A DNA stretch of 64,000 nucleotides. Source: Patagioenas fasciata. Its lineage: Eukaryota; Chordata; Aves; Columbiformes; Columbidae. The translations under genes were made by a program, and so were the position numbers. The stretch is taken from positions 188,336,604-188,400,603 of the forward strand of contig NC_092520.1 of assembly GCF_037038585.1 (NCBI RefSeq), read 5' to 3'. Shown here in pieces: positions 26,001 through 39,009 of the stretch; within the stretch, counting starts at the first letter, position 1; each line of letters starts with the position of its first letter. The notes under the pieces were generated by a model. The model had not been told where the DNA came from. It was given only the letters and a program-made list of their open reading frames with translations, and did not search any database.

Positions 26001-27289
26001 CAAAGGCCAAGCCCCCTTCTCTCTGCCAGGCATGCTGAGATAAAAACACAGACAAGATTCCTTGTTCCTGTAACTTCTGTACCTGGGAAACATAAAACCT
26101 GGGCACTGCTCAGCTACTTTCAGAAACTGTGTGTAAAAGCCATTAGACCCAGAGCACACAAGAGGCAAAATTCCTCTCCATACAGAATGTGTTCTATAAA
26201 TTCCTACTAGACAGGCTATTAGCAGAGATTTGTATAATGTCCAAAAGTAAAATACACTGCTGCTTTGATATCAGGCTTTTTCCTTTCCCTGCCTTTCATT
26301 TTTACCCCTTTCCTACCACTTCAGCCTGAGTGGTGCTGCTTACCTGTTTTTGCCACCGTGTCTGCTTTCTTGCAGTGTCATTTAGCAGCCTTCGGGACAT
26401 AGATGCTGGGAGCACAACACTGCCAGAGCAGATAAAGGATATTGAGTTTATCTGTGTGAAGTATGGCATAGCCAGTACTGTACTCTTCTGATTAGTTGCT
26501 TGCAGGCATTACAGGAAAAATAACTTTGCAGCATGCTCAAACATTGCACGCCCTGGAGGCATGTGGCACTTCTCTGCAAATGTAACAATGTTTGGCCAGC
26601 ATTCCTCACTGCCCAGCTGATTGTACAGAGCACTGAGCAAGAAGCAAAAGATTTTGGCTGTTGAGAATATGCTAATCACAAAAACATGCTTCTGTTCATC
26701 ATGTCAGGCTTCAGCTTTTTTCTGAATTTTCTTCACATGTTTGCTCTCCACCCATTCCTTGATGAGCTCTGCGTAAATGCTCACATTGCCTATTGTTAAT
26801 TTTTCTTGCTTACATGATGACAGTTGGTTTTTGATCAGTGTCTGAACAAAACCACCTTTGCTGGATGGGTCATGAGAGAGGCTGGAATTTATGAGGCATC
26901 TTTCCCCAAATTATATTGCCTTCAGCTATGTTTTGTCAGAGACACTCTGTAATACTCTGTAAAGACATGCTCTTTCATGTCGCAGAGATCTGGAAATAAT
27001 GTCTCTGCATGGAACAAAACAGAAAGAAAAGACATTTTCTCATAGGCCTTTCTTAAAATAGCATATTTTAAAATGTGGATAATCTGTACCCTATGGATGA
27101 CAGATGAAGGTGAGTCTTTTATTCTTCTGAGACCTATTAGAGGGACAGTTAGACTGGACAGCCCTCGTTTTGTAACTGCATTCTCATTTATGTTTTAATG
27201 ATCCCTCCTAGTCAGCCCTTCATAGAAGGTCTTCCTAGGCAGATTAAGCATTTTCAGTGAAATACATCTTGGTCAATCTGCAGAATGCC
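23091..27289. other. Intergenic DNA, no gene seen; one motif-dense patch
   Basis: No supported coding sequence. A T12 run occurs at 23,938-23,949. The patch at about 24,760-25,230 is dense in transcription-factor-like words and is described separately. The 143-codon frame at 24,326-24,757 has low-complexity composition and no family motifs, so it is not called. Confidence 0.6.
24760..25230. promoter_or_regulatory. Candidate conserved non-coding element (enhancer-like)
   Basis: Several factor-like words lie close together: CTTTGTTCT (SOX-like), GTTAACTCTGATTAATAAC (HNF1/homeodomain-like), AACAATATTTAC (forkhead-like), CACCTG-related E-box forms and TGTGTGGTT (RUNX-like). The stretch has no simple repeats and no coding potential. 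This is a judgement from composition only; conservation cannot be seen from a single sequence. Confidence 0.22.
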
Positions 27290-29262
27290 TAACCCTAACT
27301 GTCGCACTGCAAGAGGCCGGCATGGCTGAGTCGAGACCTGCTGGTCAAAATGAAGAGCAAGAAGGAAATGCACACGCAATGGAAGCAGGGACAGGTATCC
27401 TGGAAAGAGTACAGGGACGCTGCCTGATTTTGCAGGGATGAGGTCAGAAGGCCAACGTGCAGCTGGAGCTGAACTTGACAAGGGATTCAAAGAGTAACAA
27501 GAAGAGTTTCTACAGATATGTCAACCAGAAAAAAAAAGGTCAAAGAAAGTGTAGCCCCGATGAGCAAGACTGGTAAACTGGTAACAATGGACAAGGAGAA
27601 GGCAGAGGTATTCAACAACTTCTTTGCCTCAGTCCTCACTGCCAAGCTCTCTTCCCACACTTCACAAGGGGATGAACTGCAACTCATTCCCACTGTAAGT
27701 GAGGATCAGGTCGTGACCACCTTAGGAACCTGAACATATATAAGTCTGTAGGACCTGATGAGATGCATCCCAGAGTCCTGAGGGAACTGGCTGGTGTAGT
27801 TGCCAAGCCACTCTCCACAGTATTTGAAAAGTTGTGGCAGTCAGGTGAAGTCCCTGGTGACTGGAAAAAGGGAAACATTGCACACATTTTTTAAAAGGAT
27901 AGGAAGGAGAACCCTGGGAACTACCAATCTGTCAGCCTCACATCTGTGCCTGGAAGATCAATGGAACAGATCCTCCTAGAAGCTATGCTTAGTCACATGG
28001 AGGACAGGGGGGTGACTAAAGACAGCCAGTATGGCTTCACCAAGGGCAAGTCCTGGCTGACCAACCTAGTGGCCTTCTACAATGGAATGGACAAAGGAAG
28101 AGCTATGCATGTCATCTATCTGGACTTCCATAAAGCTTTTGACATGGTCCCCCACAACATCCTTCTCTCTAAATTGGAGAGGTATGGATTTCATGGGCGA
28201 GCTGTTCAGTGGATGAGGAACTGGCTGGATGGTCACACCCAGAGAGTAGTGGTCAATGGCACAATGTCTGGATGGAGACCAGTAACAAGTGGTGTCCCTC
28301 AGGGGTCCATACAGGGACCAGTACTGTTTAATATCTTCATCAACAACAGAGCCAGTGGGATCGAGTGCACCCTCAGCAAGTTTGTGGATGACATCAAGCT
28401 GAGTGGTGCAGCTGACAAGTGAAAGATGGGATGCCATTCAGAGGGATGTGGACAAGCTCGAGAAGTGGGCCTGTGTGAACCTCACGAGGTTCAACAAGGC
28501 CAAGTGCAAGGTCCTGCATCTGGCTTGGGGCAAGCCCCAGTATCAATACAGGCTGGGATGTGAAGGGATTGAGAGCAGCCCTGCCAAGAAAGACTTGAGG
28601 GTACTGGTGGATGTAAGATGGACATGAGCCAGCAATGTCCACTTGCAGGCCAAAAGGCCAACTGTATCTTGGGCTGCATCAAAAGGAGCATGGCCAGCAG
28701 GTCAAGGGAGGTCATTCTGCCCCTCTGCTCCACTCTCGTGAGACCCCACCTGGAGTTACTGTGTCCAGCTCTGGAACACGAAAGACATGGACCTCTTGGA
28801 GAGGGGCCAGAGGAGGCCACCAAGATGATCAGAGGGATGGAACACCTCTCCTATGAGGACAGGCTGAGAGAGTTGGTGTTGTTCAGCCTGGAGAAGAGAA
28901 GGCTCCAGGGAGACATTATTGTGGCCTTTCAGTAGTTAAAAGGAGCCTAAAAGAAAAATGGGGACAGATTTTTTAGAAGGATGTGTTACAATGGGACAAG
29001 GGGTAATGGTTTTAAACTAGAAGAGGGGAGATTCAGGTTAGACACGAGGAAAAAACTTTTTACAATGAGGATGGTAAAATACTGGCACAGGTTGCTCAGA
29101 GAGGTGGTAGATACCCCATCCCTGGAGACATTGAAGGTCAGGCTGGACGGGGCTCTGAGCAACCTGGTCTAGTTGAAGATGTCCCTGCTCATTACAGGGA
29201 GGTTGGACTAGATGAGCTTTGAAGGTCTCTTCCAACACAAGTTATTCTATGATTCTATGATT
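27290..29262 (+). mobile_element. CR1 LINE, 5'-truncated, ORF2 reverse transcriptase largely preserved
   Basis: A CR1 non-LTR retrotransposon copy of about 2 kb. It begins within ORF2 (RPAWLSRDLLVKMKSKKEM near 27,310-27,370) and runs through the fingers region, the RT palm and the C-terminal region to the family 3' tail ATTCTATGATTCTATGATT ending at about 29,262. RT motifs are clear: [15 protein letters not shown] (motif A), [16 protein letters not shown] (motif B) and FVDDIKLSG (motif C, FVDD at 28,381-28,392, where CR1 usually has FADD). The longest open piece is 27,946-28,422. A frame change follows it near 28,400-28,420, and the frame is restored by about 28,618. The last clear coding block is LETLKVRLDGALSNLV near 29,130-29,172. 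The copy is dead because its 5' half, including the endonuclease, is missing. It looks less decayed than the copy at 10,260. Confidence 0.95.
27946..28422 (+). pseudogene. CR1 ORF2 fragment: reverse transcriptase palm domain
   Basis: A 158-codon open stretch inside the CR1 copy. It carries the RT aspartates of motif A (LDFHKAFD, around residues 59-66) and of motif C (FVDD, residues 146-149). The MPGRSMEQ start is internal to the ORF2 reading frame and is not a real initiation site. The frame opens because the RT core is still intact locally, and it ends at a frame change, after which the ORF2 text continues as [15 protein letters not shown] in another frame. Confidence 0.9.
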
Positions 29263-30285
29263 TCTCCTGGTAACTGTTCTGGGTAGACTTGTGGTTCTTC
29301 CTGTGCACTCACTGTGGGTAGCAATGGACTCTTCTGTGTCCCTTTGCATCTCAGTTTTCCTCCCAGCATTAACAAAGATCATCGCAGGCAACAACACATC
29401 AGTGAAACCGGTCATCTGCTTCCTAACAGTGGGATGATCAGGCAGCGAGCCAGGAAAAGAGTGGTGGGGTTTCTGACCCTACCCATACCATTGACCTGAT
29501 TTGCTGCAAATCAAGGACTGGGCAAACTATGTCTCTACTGGAGCAAGAGAAGAACCAGTAAACAACATGATATGTTGCTGTTTCATCAGACTTCGTGGTG
29601 ATCCCAGAGCGGAGTCCTCAATGTATTTTCATACTCACTGTGAAGATGCAGGTTGCATCCATCTTAGCACACACACCAGGCAGAGTCTGTTTAAAACAGC
29701 TTTGACATTCCTCATAGCTTTCCCTACCAGGCATGCTGAACAGCATTTTCCTTACTGAAAATCAGATCAAGAAGCAAAGGCCATACCAATGAGGCAAACT
29801 AAGCAACTAAAAAGATTAAATACGCTGTTTCTGAGAATTTGGGTACTCATACAATGTCACCAGGATATGGACTACAATATTAATCTGAGAAAAAAGGGGA
29901 TTTTGCCAGAAAGTTTTGAATTTTCATGATACAGCTTGAAGTTATGCATACAGTATTGTGCAGCACACACTAACATATATTTAAATAGCACACTGGGCAT
30001 TTATAAAGGCAAGTGGCTTCTGCGATATGTTTCACAGTATTAATAAACATGACACTGACAAAACTGCATCATTTCATTTCTACAGAATGAAATAGTAATG
30101 AGACACACAGATGATGACAATATAACACAAAAAGCACAGATGTCTTGCCGGAAGTCATGTCCAGAGAAAAACAAAGCCCTGGTCTATCAGTTCTCTGTGT
30201 TCAGATGACCATATTGGTACTTTCATATTCATGTTAGAATGTCCTCAAAAGCTGTGTTCTTGTGTCTTTTACACCTCTTTTAATT

Positions 30286-30306
30286 AAAAAAAAAAAAAAA
30301 AAAAAA
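30286..30306. repeat. A21 mononucleotide run
   Basis: Twenty-one consecutive A residues after TAATT. No retroposon body is recognised beside it. Confidence 0.95.
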
Positions 30307-31319
30307 GTAAACTAGAAATCCTACAATGAAAAGAGTTAAACAAATCTAAAATACTCAGTTAAGGCACCAAAATAAACTTGGATCTGCTGCAACGGAAAAC
30401 AGAATGAGTCACAATTCAAAAAGTGCCTCAGGCTTGCCACGCTCTCAGTATAATATGTGAATATTATCTAATAAACTTGAGATTCAAAGGCTCTGAGTGC
30501 CCAGCATATGTTTTAGCTAGTCACCAAAACAAAGTGTAGATACACATGCACCTTCATTGTCCTTGTACTTTGGGGACAACAGAGATTCTTCCCAGATGCT
30601 TCCTTAGAAGGGTCCCAGGGAGGTTGTCAGGGCATCACCTCGCCCAACGTGAGCAGGACTTTTAAGGAACCAGAGCTCAGGTTGAGGAAAAACTGCCCCA
30701 AAGGGCAAGATGGAGCTAAGTCTCAGGAGTGGCCTAGAATTCAGACTATTGCCTGAGTTGTTTTACCATATATAGCCTGGATACAGGCATCGAGTACTTG
30801 GACATCCGAGTCTCTGATTCTGCCCTTATTCCCAAAGGTTTAGCTGCAAAAGCTGGAGCTCCAACTTATTTCAGCCTTAGGAGTAGCAGGTTTCTCACTG
30901 TAGGATAAGAGTCTTTACATAGAATTCTTTGTCAAAAAGGAAAAGAAGAAAGTAATGGAAAAGTGATAAATAGCATCAAAGAAGGAACATGAACACTCAT
31001 AAAAAATAAACAAAAATCTCAGCTATAAATTGAAGCAGCTTACTGAAACTAAAAGGGGCAGACCTTCAGATGACATAAACAGAAGCAGTGGAGGCCAATC
31101 ATTTATTCTGATTAATCTTAAAGCTATAATGCCTGAGAGGGCCCATATTTAAAAACTAAACACATTATTCACAATATAAACAAAACCTTTTTGAGATGTT
31201 TTCACGAACACATCATGTCAAAAGAAGGGAGGTGAAAATCTATCTGTAGATGACCTTACTCTCTGTGTGCCTGCCAGGAATTTTACGTGCATAATCGCCA
31301 TATAACCATCAGAAAGGAG

Positions 31320-31540
31320 GGAGAAAATGGAAAGTGTCCAGAAAAAGGCAAAAATTATCAGAGAGCTGGAGAGACTGATACATAGTGAGTGACTAAAATA
31401 GAACTGGATTTTTAAGACCTTGGCTCTGTGACAGTTAAAGAACTACAGCAATTTACAGCTTGAAAGACAGAAATACAAAAAGAGAGGGACTTTTATGGCA
31501 AAAGAGGAAGGGTAACTAAATGAGAATAGAAAAATGCATG
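31320..31540 (+). mobile_element. Possible ancient CR1/L3-type LINE remnant
   Basis: The translated text reads MESVQKKAKIIRELERL and then passes through several stops. CR1-type ORF2 has a well-known block of the form LExVQRRATKxIRGLExLxYEExLxxL. The second CR1 copy in this window has the same block near 28,800-28,860 as PEEATKMIRGMEHLSYEDRL. The match is short and degraded and there is no tail, so this is tentative. Confidence 0.33.
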
Positions 31541-32189
31541 CCGGATTTCCAAAATAGACTTAGGAGTCTCCCAAGCATGGACTGTGTAAAAGATCTGCTA
31601 TTCTAGGAATACCAATGTTTTCTTCTCACAGACCTGTCTACAGTAAGTCTCTTAAAAATTTCTTATTTGAGTTCTTATCAGTTCATCTCGACAATTCAAT
31701 GTTCCTTGCTACATACAACCGACTGGCATTTTATTCAAGGATCATCTAGTTCTGGTCAAAACAGTTTTGCAGAACTAACTGATCCCTAACCCATTCAAAG
31801 TCCTCTGCTATGTCTCCACTGCTGCCACAAGCACAAACATTGAAGGAAATTTTAAGATGCAAGTATCACATAATTTCTTTCAGCATTCGTTGAACTCACT
31901 TGGTGCTGTTGACTCATTTAGACATGAGTTTACTTATTCCGTCTGGATTTAATAGAAATCTATGTGACGGACAGAGAAACAGAACAGTGCCTTCTGTGAC
32001 CAGGAGGAAGCAGCCTAGAGGGAAAAACTCCAGAAGCATCCAATGGAAGGTTAATCACAGTCTGCTAGACTTTGAGTATTTACTATATACATCCTGCCTG
32101 GAAAGTAACTTTGCATTCTACCTACTCCTGTCTCCTTCCTTTGGAGAGCAAAACACTGTGACAGACATACATTTGTACATACAATGTAC

Positions 32190-32222
32190 GTATGTGTGTG
32201 TATATATATATTATATATACAT
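32190..32222. repeat. TG/TA dinucleotide microsatellite
   Basis: A short compound tract of GT units followed by TA units. It is capable of forming a cruciform and is likely polymorphic. Confidence 0.9.
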
Positions 32223-33419
32223 AGTAATGCATGGACTAGTTACATGGACATGTAGGAGCAGTCCAAGTCATACCAGAGAAGTCTTACAGAGAGAAGGATT
32301 GTAATCCAAGTGCACCTTCAAAACTGGGAACAACTACACTTACTTGACTCAATACAGTTAGTAAAAGTATCACTTGCTCACGTGGGCATTTGTCCTCCAT
32401 TGTTTGCTCATCTCTCTTCTCAGTGGAGTTTTCAAAGTAGGTATTTTTCAATTCTATGTCATTTTAAAAGTATTCTGTAAATTCCACTCTTGGCAAAGTA
32501 GCATCCATTTTCATAAAGGAAGGTTTTTACCTCAAAAGTGTCTAATTTACCTAAAGAAGCTGAGATTCAACTAAGCTATCAGACTATAAAAAGATAAATA
32601 AAGTTTACATTGAGAAAAAAAAAAAACTACAATGTGTGTGAAACACTTCTTGTGCAAGTAGAAGTCAGACCCTTATGAGCCTTAAGTGAAGGAACAATCA
32701 ATGCCTTGGAAAGGAAAAACTCATCACTCTGTACGCAGCTAACCTATATACATGTCTGGCTTTCCCATAACCTATTCTGAAACTATATGATGAATAAGAA
32801 TGGAAAATATATTTTTCTATATTTTAGTGAAAAATAAAGTGTTGTTATTTCTCCAGGGTTGGATTAATTTACTGCTGAGAATGTCCTAAATTCCTTGGAG
32901 ACTTCATGGCTCATCAACATATTGTAAACAGACCAAAAATGTATTCTTAGGATAAGCAGTTTATCAGATCATAAGTATTTCTGTAAAGCAACTGCACAAA
33001 AGAATGACCTAATTCAAGCATAACATGCTCACTATTCCTCTTCCATATCCAAAGCATGCAAAAAGCAGAAACCTGTGAGAAAATCAAAGAACTTTCAACA
33101 TAGGAAGTTGTTAAATAACAAGTTGAAGAAATCATCTGGAAAACTTAGTGGCAGTAAACCACCAAAGTGTGGTTTAGAAATGCAGACTAAACCATGCTAG
33201 TCTAAATCAAGTGATTGTCACATTTAAAGTCAGATTCCAGATGGACAGCTTTCATAAACAGCTCCGAGATGCATTTGATCCAGCTGCTGAAAGGATAGGA
33301 ATCTGCACCTTCAGAAAAAGTTATCAGGGATTTTTTTTTTTTAAATGTCCGAGGCATGTCAGCTTGTGCCAGCTATAGCAGAGTCGAAGGGTTTGATTTT
33401 CATTTTTTAAAAACTCATC

Positions 33420-33780
33420 CACCAATGACAGCACTCTGCTTCACACCCCCAGTCATCACCTGCTTCCCACTGAACATTAGCATCCTGCAAAGCGACGCTC
33501 CATCAATAGAAGAATAAACCAACCATTAGCAGAGTCCTAATTAAACCAGAGCATTTAGCAACCTCCAGCAAACATGGTGTGATCCAGGCTAAAGAGCAGG
33601 ATCCTCCATCACTGCCAGCTAATCCCAGAATGTTTGCATCGGAGAATAGCAAGCACAGTTACTGCTTGTACAATGATTTTCCATCAGAATCTGGTTTAAC
33701 TGTTGGATGCCCATGGAGAAATCATCTGATTCTTCCTGCAGATCGCACCAGCACCAGAGTCATTTGCATATCTTCTCCAC
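33420..33780. promoter_or_regulatory. Candidate conserved non-coding element
   Basis: A repeat-free stretch with clustered homeodomain-like and octamer-like words (CCTAATTAAAC, AATGTTTGCATCGG, CCATCAATAG) and balanced composition compared with the AT-rich surroundings. It has no coding potential. The assignment rests on composition only; no conservation data are available here. Confidence 0.18.
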
Positions 33781-36700
33781 AATGTCACTTTTCCTTTTTC
33801 TTTTCAGTGACTGAACAGCAAAAGCTCTGAAGTTCTGATCAATGTTCAGGTTCTGGTTTCACACTACACCAAATTTTGATGCCTTTCTTTGCTCTGCTTG
33901 TATGAATAAATAGTCATAAATGCTTTGGTTATCACACTTTAACAAGCTGCTACCGATCTGCTGAACAGTAGTAGCTGACTTTGGCCACCATGCTGCAAGG
34001 TTGGAGCAGACAGTTTCCCTCCACATCTCTGGCAGGTCTGGAGCATGAACAGGTTCTCAAGTTGCCATCAAGAGCCAAGTAGCTCTCCACACCCTACATC
34101 CCTTTACCAACCTTTTACAATGTGCAGCCAGCCCACTTAGCAGGAACCTGTCTCAAATACTTTCTCAAGCCTAATTAGGGTTCCTTATAATTTTTTACAC
34201 GCTTAAGCACACAGGAGACATTGGTTATAACAGTTCCTGTAGTGCTATAAACATTCAAGTGCAGTCAGACCCCAAATCCCGGCCTGGGATCTTTTTCACT
34301 AGATCATCGCTTATGTCAGCATTCAGAGCCAGGTCCCACTGAGTCATTGTGAATTTTACCCTGTAACACATGCTGACATGTTAATAACAGCTTTGCTGAT
34401 ACATCCTATAAGCTGTAGTGAGAAGTAAAAAACTGGGAAAGAAAAGAAAAAAAAAAAAAAAGAAAGAGAATGAATTATGAAAACACACTGAAAACATTTC
34501 CAGTCTTCTACTGATGGGAAAGAAGAAAACAGAAATATCTAAAAATGTCTGAGCCCAGCCCCTTTGCTATTCTTCACGCTCTCCATCTGTTCTGGAGAAG
34601 CTGTATTACCATTGTCGGTATTAAACAGCAAACCCATCCCCTCACTGGGGACCATTTGAGCACTAACTGGTAAATCATCAAAACAGTAACTCAGGAGACC
34701 TCATGGGAGTACTTTCTTTCTTCCTTTCTCATATTAGAAATCAGAGGCTAGGCTGAAAGCTAGTATAAACATCTCTATTACCACTAACCTAGCTTGCCTA
34801 AAAGAGATCCAGAAAATCCTAAAATCATTCCAGCAACTAGGTTTTGACCCAAATGCATTTATCGTGTCATCTCTACTCTGATTCTCAAAGCAGTTTTCAC
34901 CCTAACACATATAAAACTGGCCATCATAGGAGCTTTTGGCTTAAATTCAGCAGCATTGGATACTATTTGGCAAAATAAATAGATGTTTAGCTGTGGCTTA
35001 CATTTATTTACATTTATTGATCACTGAAAACAGTGACTTTCATACTGCACAGGGCAGAAAACTACAAGAAAAGCAACTGGGAGCAAGGGAGTCTCCATCC
35101 ACAGAGACAGGATCTAATTATCCTTTTTCATGGAACAAGTTAAGAATCACTGTTTCAGTGGTGAAAAACAGCATACATATGATGCACTCACTTTTTCCAA
35201 AAGTCTCTCATCAGATTTTCTTATCCACACTCTTCAAACAAGTAATTTTTTTTTTTTTGCCTATACAGATATGGCTACATCAAGACAACGTGTTGGAGTC
35301 TGCAGTTTAAACCTCTCCATATGTGTCAAATCTGAGTATCTTATCTGCCCACTGTAAAAACAATAAAATCTAGATTCTAATCCGTATCTTTAATCTGCAA
35401 GATCCTTCAGGTTTTGCTTCATTTGAACTCATCTTGCATGTCCCTGAATGCCACCTAAATTTCTCCTCCTTCCTTCACATGGATTTAACCCGGGCATACA
35501 TTTATCAGAAGAAAAATTGGGAAAAAGGGTTGTAGCCTCTCCACTAACACTGCCAGGTTCACTTCTTGAAATCTCAGCTGTGCAGCAACCTGTCCCTTCC
35601 ACCCTCACCCCATGGTCAGGTGAGGGCTGCAGCCACCATCTTTACACCTCATTCTTAATGCACACGAATATTTAGAGCCCATCTGACCTTTTTGTATCCC
35701 AGTAGTCTGTCTATGAAATGGTAGTAACAAAAATTCCCCAGATACGCCAGAGAGATATGAGAATAAAACAAAAGACTCCTCTCACAGCTCTCGTGAAATC
35801 TTCAGGATTTTCAATACTGATCTTGAAAATAAAATAACATATTTGAAGTATGCATCTGTTAAAACCCCAATTAAATTACTCCAAGAGAAATTAATAGAAT
35901 TCCTTATCCTTTATGTCTTTGAAAATGTAAAGTGTTATTTCTATGATAATCATGATGTGATTCTTTTCAATGAATTTACAAATATTTTTAAAAGGGAAAG
36001 GAGATAGAAAAGAGGAAAAGGACATCCTGAGAGCTGAATTCATGGTGACAAGCAAAATAGAATCGGTGAGGCTGAAGTGGGCATTATCTACGGTCTTGTT
36101 GCAAAGACAGGAGGGCTTGCTCAAATGCAAAGTATAATGGTGAAAGCTTTTGCCAAAAGACATATAACTGACATCCCTGCCATGGTCAGGAAAGACAGTT
36201 TATATTTGCTTGTAAAGCACTACAATAATCAAAGTAATGCTCAAAGATTAAACAGGAACATCCTTATAAAACAAATGTTGAATTGATTCCACATTTTTCA
36301 ATAAAATCACACACTGTTTACAGTCCAAATGTAACCAACTTAACCCATTCTTTGCCACAGACAAATATGAAAACTTTATTTGCTGAGAACTTTCCTATCC
36401 AAAAATCTGTGTGTGAGCTATTTCCCCTTAAACTGCACTTCATGCCTCACAGGAATTGCTGTGAACATGCAAAATGTATCTTCATAATCCTTCTCCAAAC
36501 CAGATCTTAAAACTCCCTTTCCAATAACATGAATGAAAACACAGTAATAAAAATATTGAGCCTACCACAGCTGTGCTTGTTTCCTGGGATGCCCCATCTG
36601 TATGTCTGTATCCATCATCCATCTCTGGGCCTATAATTTTGCTTACTAGCTTTTTGAGTGACTACTTATTATTCAATGTTCATGCACTCCATACTACAGT

Positions 36701-38971
36701 AAGTTCTGAGAGGATATTCTGATACAGTGAAGTTGTAATAATGAATAATTTCACCCTTCCACTTGTAAAAAATACCACAGCAAAATATGTAATGTTTAAA
36801 AAAAAGAGATACATTGTAGCTTTTCAATAGCTGATGGTACCTTCCAGCAGAAGTTTAGCACCATAAAGAACTATGCCTGAGCCAAAATGTGACAACATAC
36901 ATCGATGGACAAGCACATGCATTTCATGTCACATGATATAATTATTTGGCTATTACTTACACAGATATTTAAAAATATCTGTCCAAAGGATGTTACAGAA
37001 CATTGTATAAGATTTGAGAAGATTTCTATCCTGTTTGTAGTCATTGCTCGCTATCTTACTTTTGTCCTTCAAACTGTTCTGTCCAGCCATGCCGGCAGAA
37101 AGTTCAGCCTGGCAGCCTGGCGAAGGAAACTGGAAAAATTCCCCTTCCTAAACATTGTATATGCCTCTTTGTTTTCTGTACCTTTGCTAGAAAATCAGAG
37201 CTTGACACTGCTCATGCTTTGCCACCAACTTCACTTCATATATAAATAATTTTCAAAATATCTACCAGAGCTTTTGAGAACAGCATGTTTTAAGGGGTTC
37301 TTAATAAACAACATCTCAAGTTGGATGCAGCCTTCAGCTTTTATTGCTTTCAAACCGGCTTTTCATGAAAAATATTATTCTTTCAGGAGCAATTGCATCA
37401 CCGCTTTATTTCAAATCCTAGGAGATTACAAAGGAAAACTCTTCATTTTCCATGGTGCTGTCTTGACAGACATCAATATTTATCAGCTATTACGATAACA
37501 GATTCCAAAAAACAGATGGACATGAACAAAAATATGTTATTTGCTTTTTATAAAGGGAGCTGAAACTGCAAAACCACCCTCCAGTAGCAGACTGTGATTT
37601 GGGCAATCTTAGCTTTCAGCAAATCTGGAGCTGAGCAAGTGAAGCTACGGACTCGCTGTTCCAGCTGGTTGGCAGAGCGAGATGCAGTAGGAGTAGTTGG
37701 GAAATGGGCAGAGCTCTTCAAAAGCAGTTCCCTGTTTGTTCACAGGCACCCCAATGCATGCCTCTGATGAGGGGGAAGGTAGAAAGTAGTTGATATATGG
37801 ACTGATTTTAGTAGCCACAGGGCTAGTTTGGAATCTTCTGCTGGTTGCTCCTACCTTGCTTTTCAGCAGCAGCAAACCCAAATTTCTGTGTCTGGCCCAA
37901 GCAGCCACCAGAAGCCTGCTGAATGCCTTTAGGCTGCACTTGGTTCCCCATATCTAGAGGATAAAAAAATAATAGTTGCTGCACAGAAGGACCCTGAAGG
38001 GAGGGTCTGAACCTCAAGTCTGTCAATTGGGCTTTTTATTCCTCCCACTCATGGAACAAAGAGGAATTGGGGGAGTAGAAACGCAGCTCATAAGTATGTC
38101 TTGAGTCATCATGCTGTTTCTTTTCTTGCATTTAAACCTATTGGAAACTTGTATTCGCAGGCTTTTCTACTTAATAAGCCACAGCTATGTTGCTGGATCC
38201 AAACTATTTATGTGATACCAGTATCACTAAACCCATCAGCGTGGGAGAAAAAAACATCAACACGAGTTACACATAGATGCGAAGCTTTTCTGCAGAAGTT
38301 ATCCGGTCGAGAACAATGCAATATGATCCAGAGCATTGTATTAGGTGATTTCCTACCCAAACCGTGCGTAGTTATTTTTATGTCACTTTCCTGTGAGCTT
38401 TTTAAAGCTTAAAGCTATCCTTAATTTAATGCAGAGGTGAAAATTAAAGAAAGTTACCAATACCTTCTTTTTAATTTAACAAGCCTGGATCATTGATTAA
38501 TAATATCACTTCTTTTTCTGAGAGTGACAGGTCATCATGATTATTGAATGCAGCAAGAACGTACTCCTGGCAGCTCATGAGCACACACTGTATATCGATA
38601 TTATCAAATACTTTTAGCAGTCATTATAGCAATTTGCTCACTATTATATAGATCACTCTCAGGCTTAAAACATAGTCTCAAATAAAGCAGAGGAAACAAT
38701 TTGTATGAACTGAAGCTAAAACCCAAGGAGGGCACAATAATAGTTTGTAATGATGGGTGCAGTGTTCTATTGCAGCAACAATTAGGCAGTTTAGGGAGCA
38801 TAAGTCAGGTAACTCATGTCAGTGTGCGACAGACAGGATGGGCGGGCCATGGGAACCTTGGTGGGCAGCGGCAACACACCTTTCTTCCGCCCTTATTTTC
38901 CACATGCTCCCTATGGCTGTAAAGAGAGCAGCAGGTAGGCCCAATACGGCCTAAGGCACAACCACCTCAAC

Positions 38972-38995
38972 TTTTTTTTTACTTTTTTTTTTTTT
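38972..38995. repeat. T-rich tract at the left edge of the CAV2 CpG island
   Basis: Two T runs separated by AC, ending about 15 bases before GC content rises sharply. Such poly(dA:dT) tracts disfavour nucleosomes and often border promoters. The link to CAV2 is inference from position. Confidence 0.8.
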
Positions 38996-39009
38996 CCCCT
39001 GCTGCCTGT

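Larger units (their letters stand above)
29263..39009. other. AT-rich intergenic DNA upstream of CAV2, no gene seen
   Basis: No supported gene. Open frames of 100-134 codons (31,900; 34,993; 36,905; 38,101) have no domain or composition suggesting a protein. Simple repeats include A21 (30,286-30,306), a TG/TA tract (about 32,190-32,222), an A-rich tract (34,445-34,461) and a T-rich tract next to the CpG island (38,972-38,995). A possible CR1 remnant is near 31,320, and enhancer-like stretches lie near 33,420-33,780 and 34,100-34,420. Confidence 0.65.

Noticed and set aside
31900-32304. A 134-codon plus-strand frame that runs into a TG/TA microsatellite
   Set aside because: The C-terminal part is translated simple repeat and the N-terminal part matches nothing known to me.
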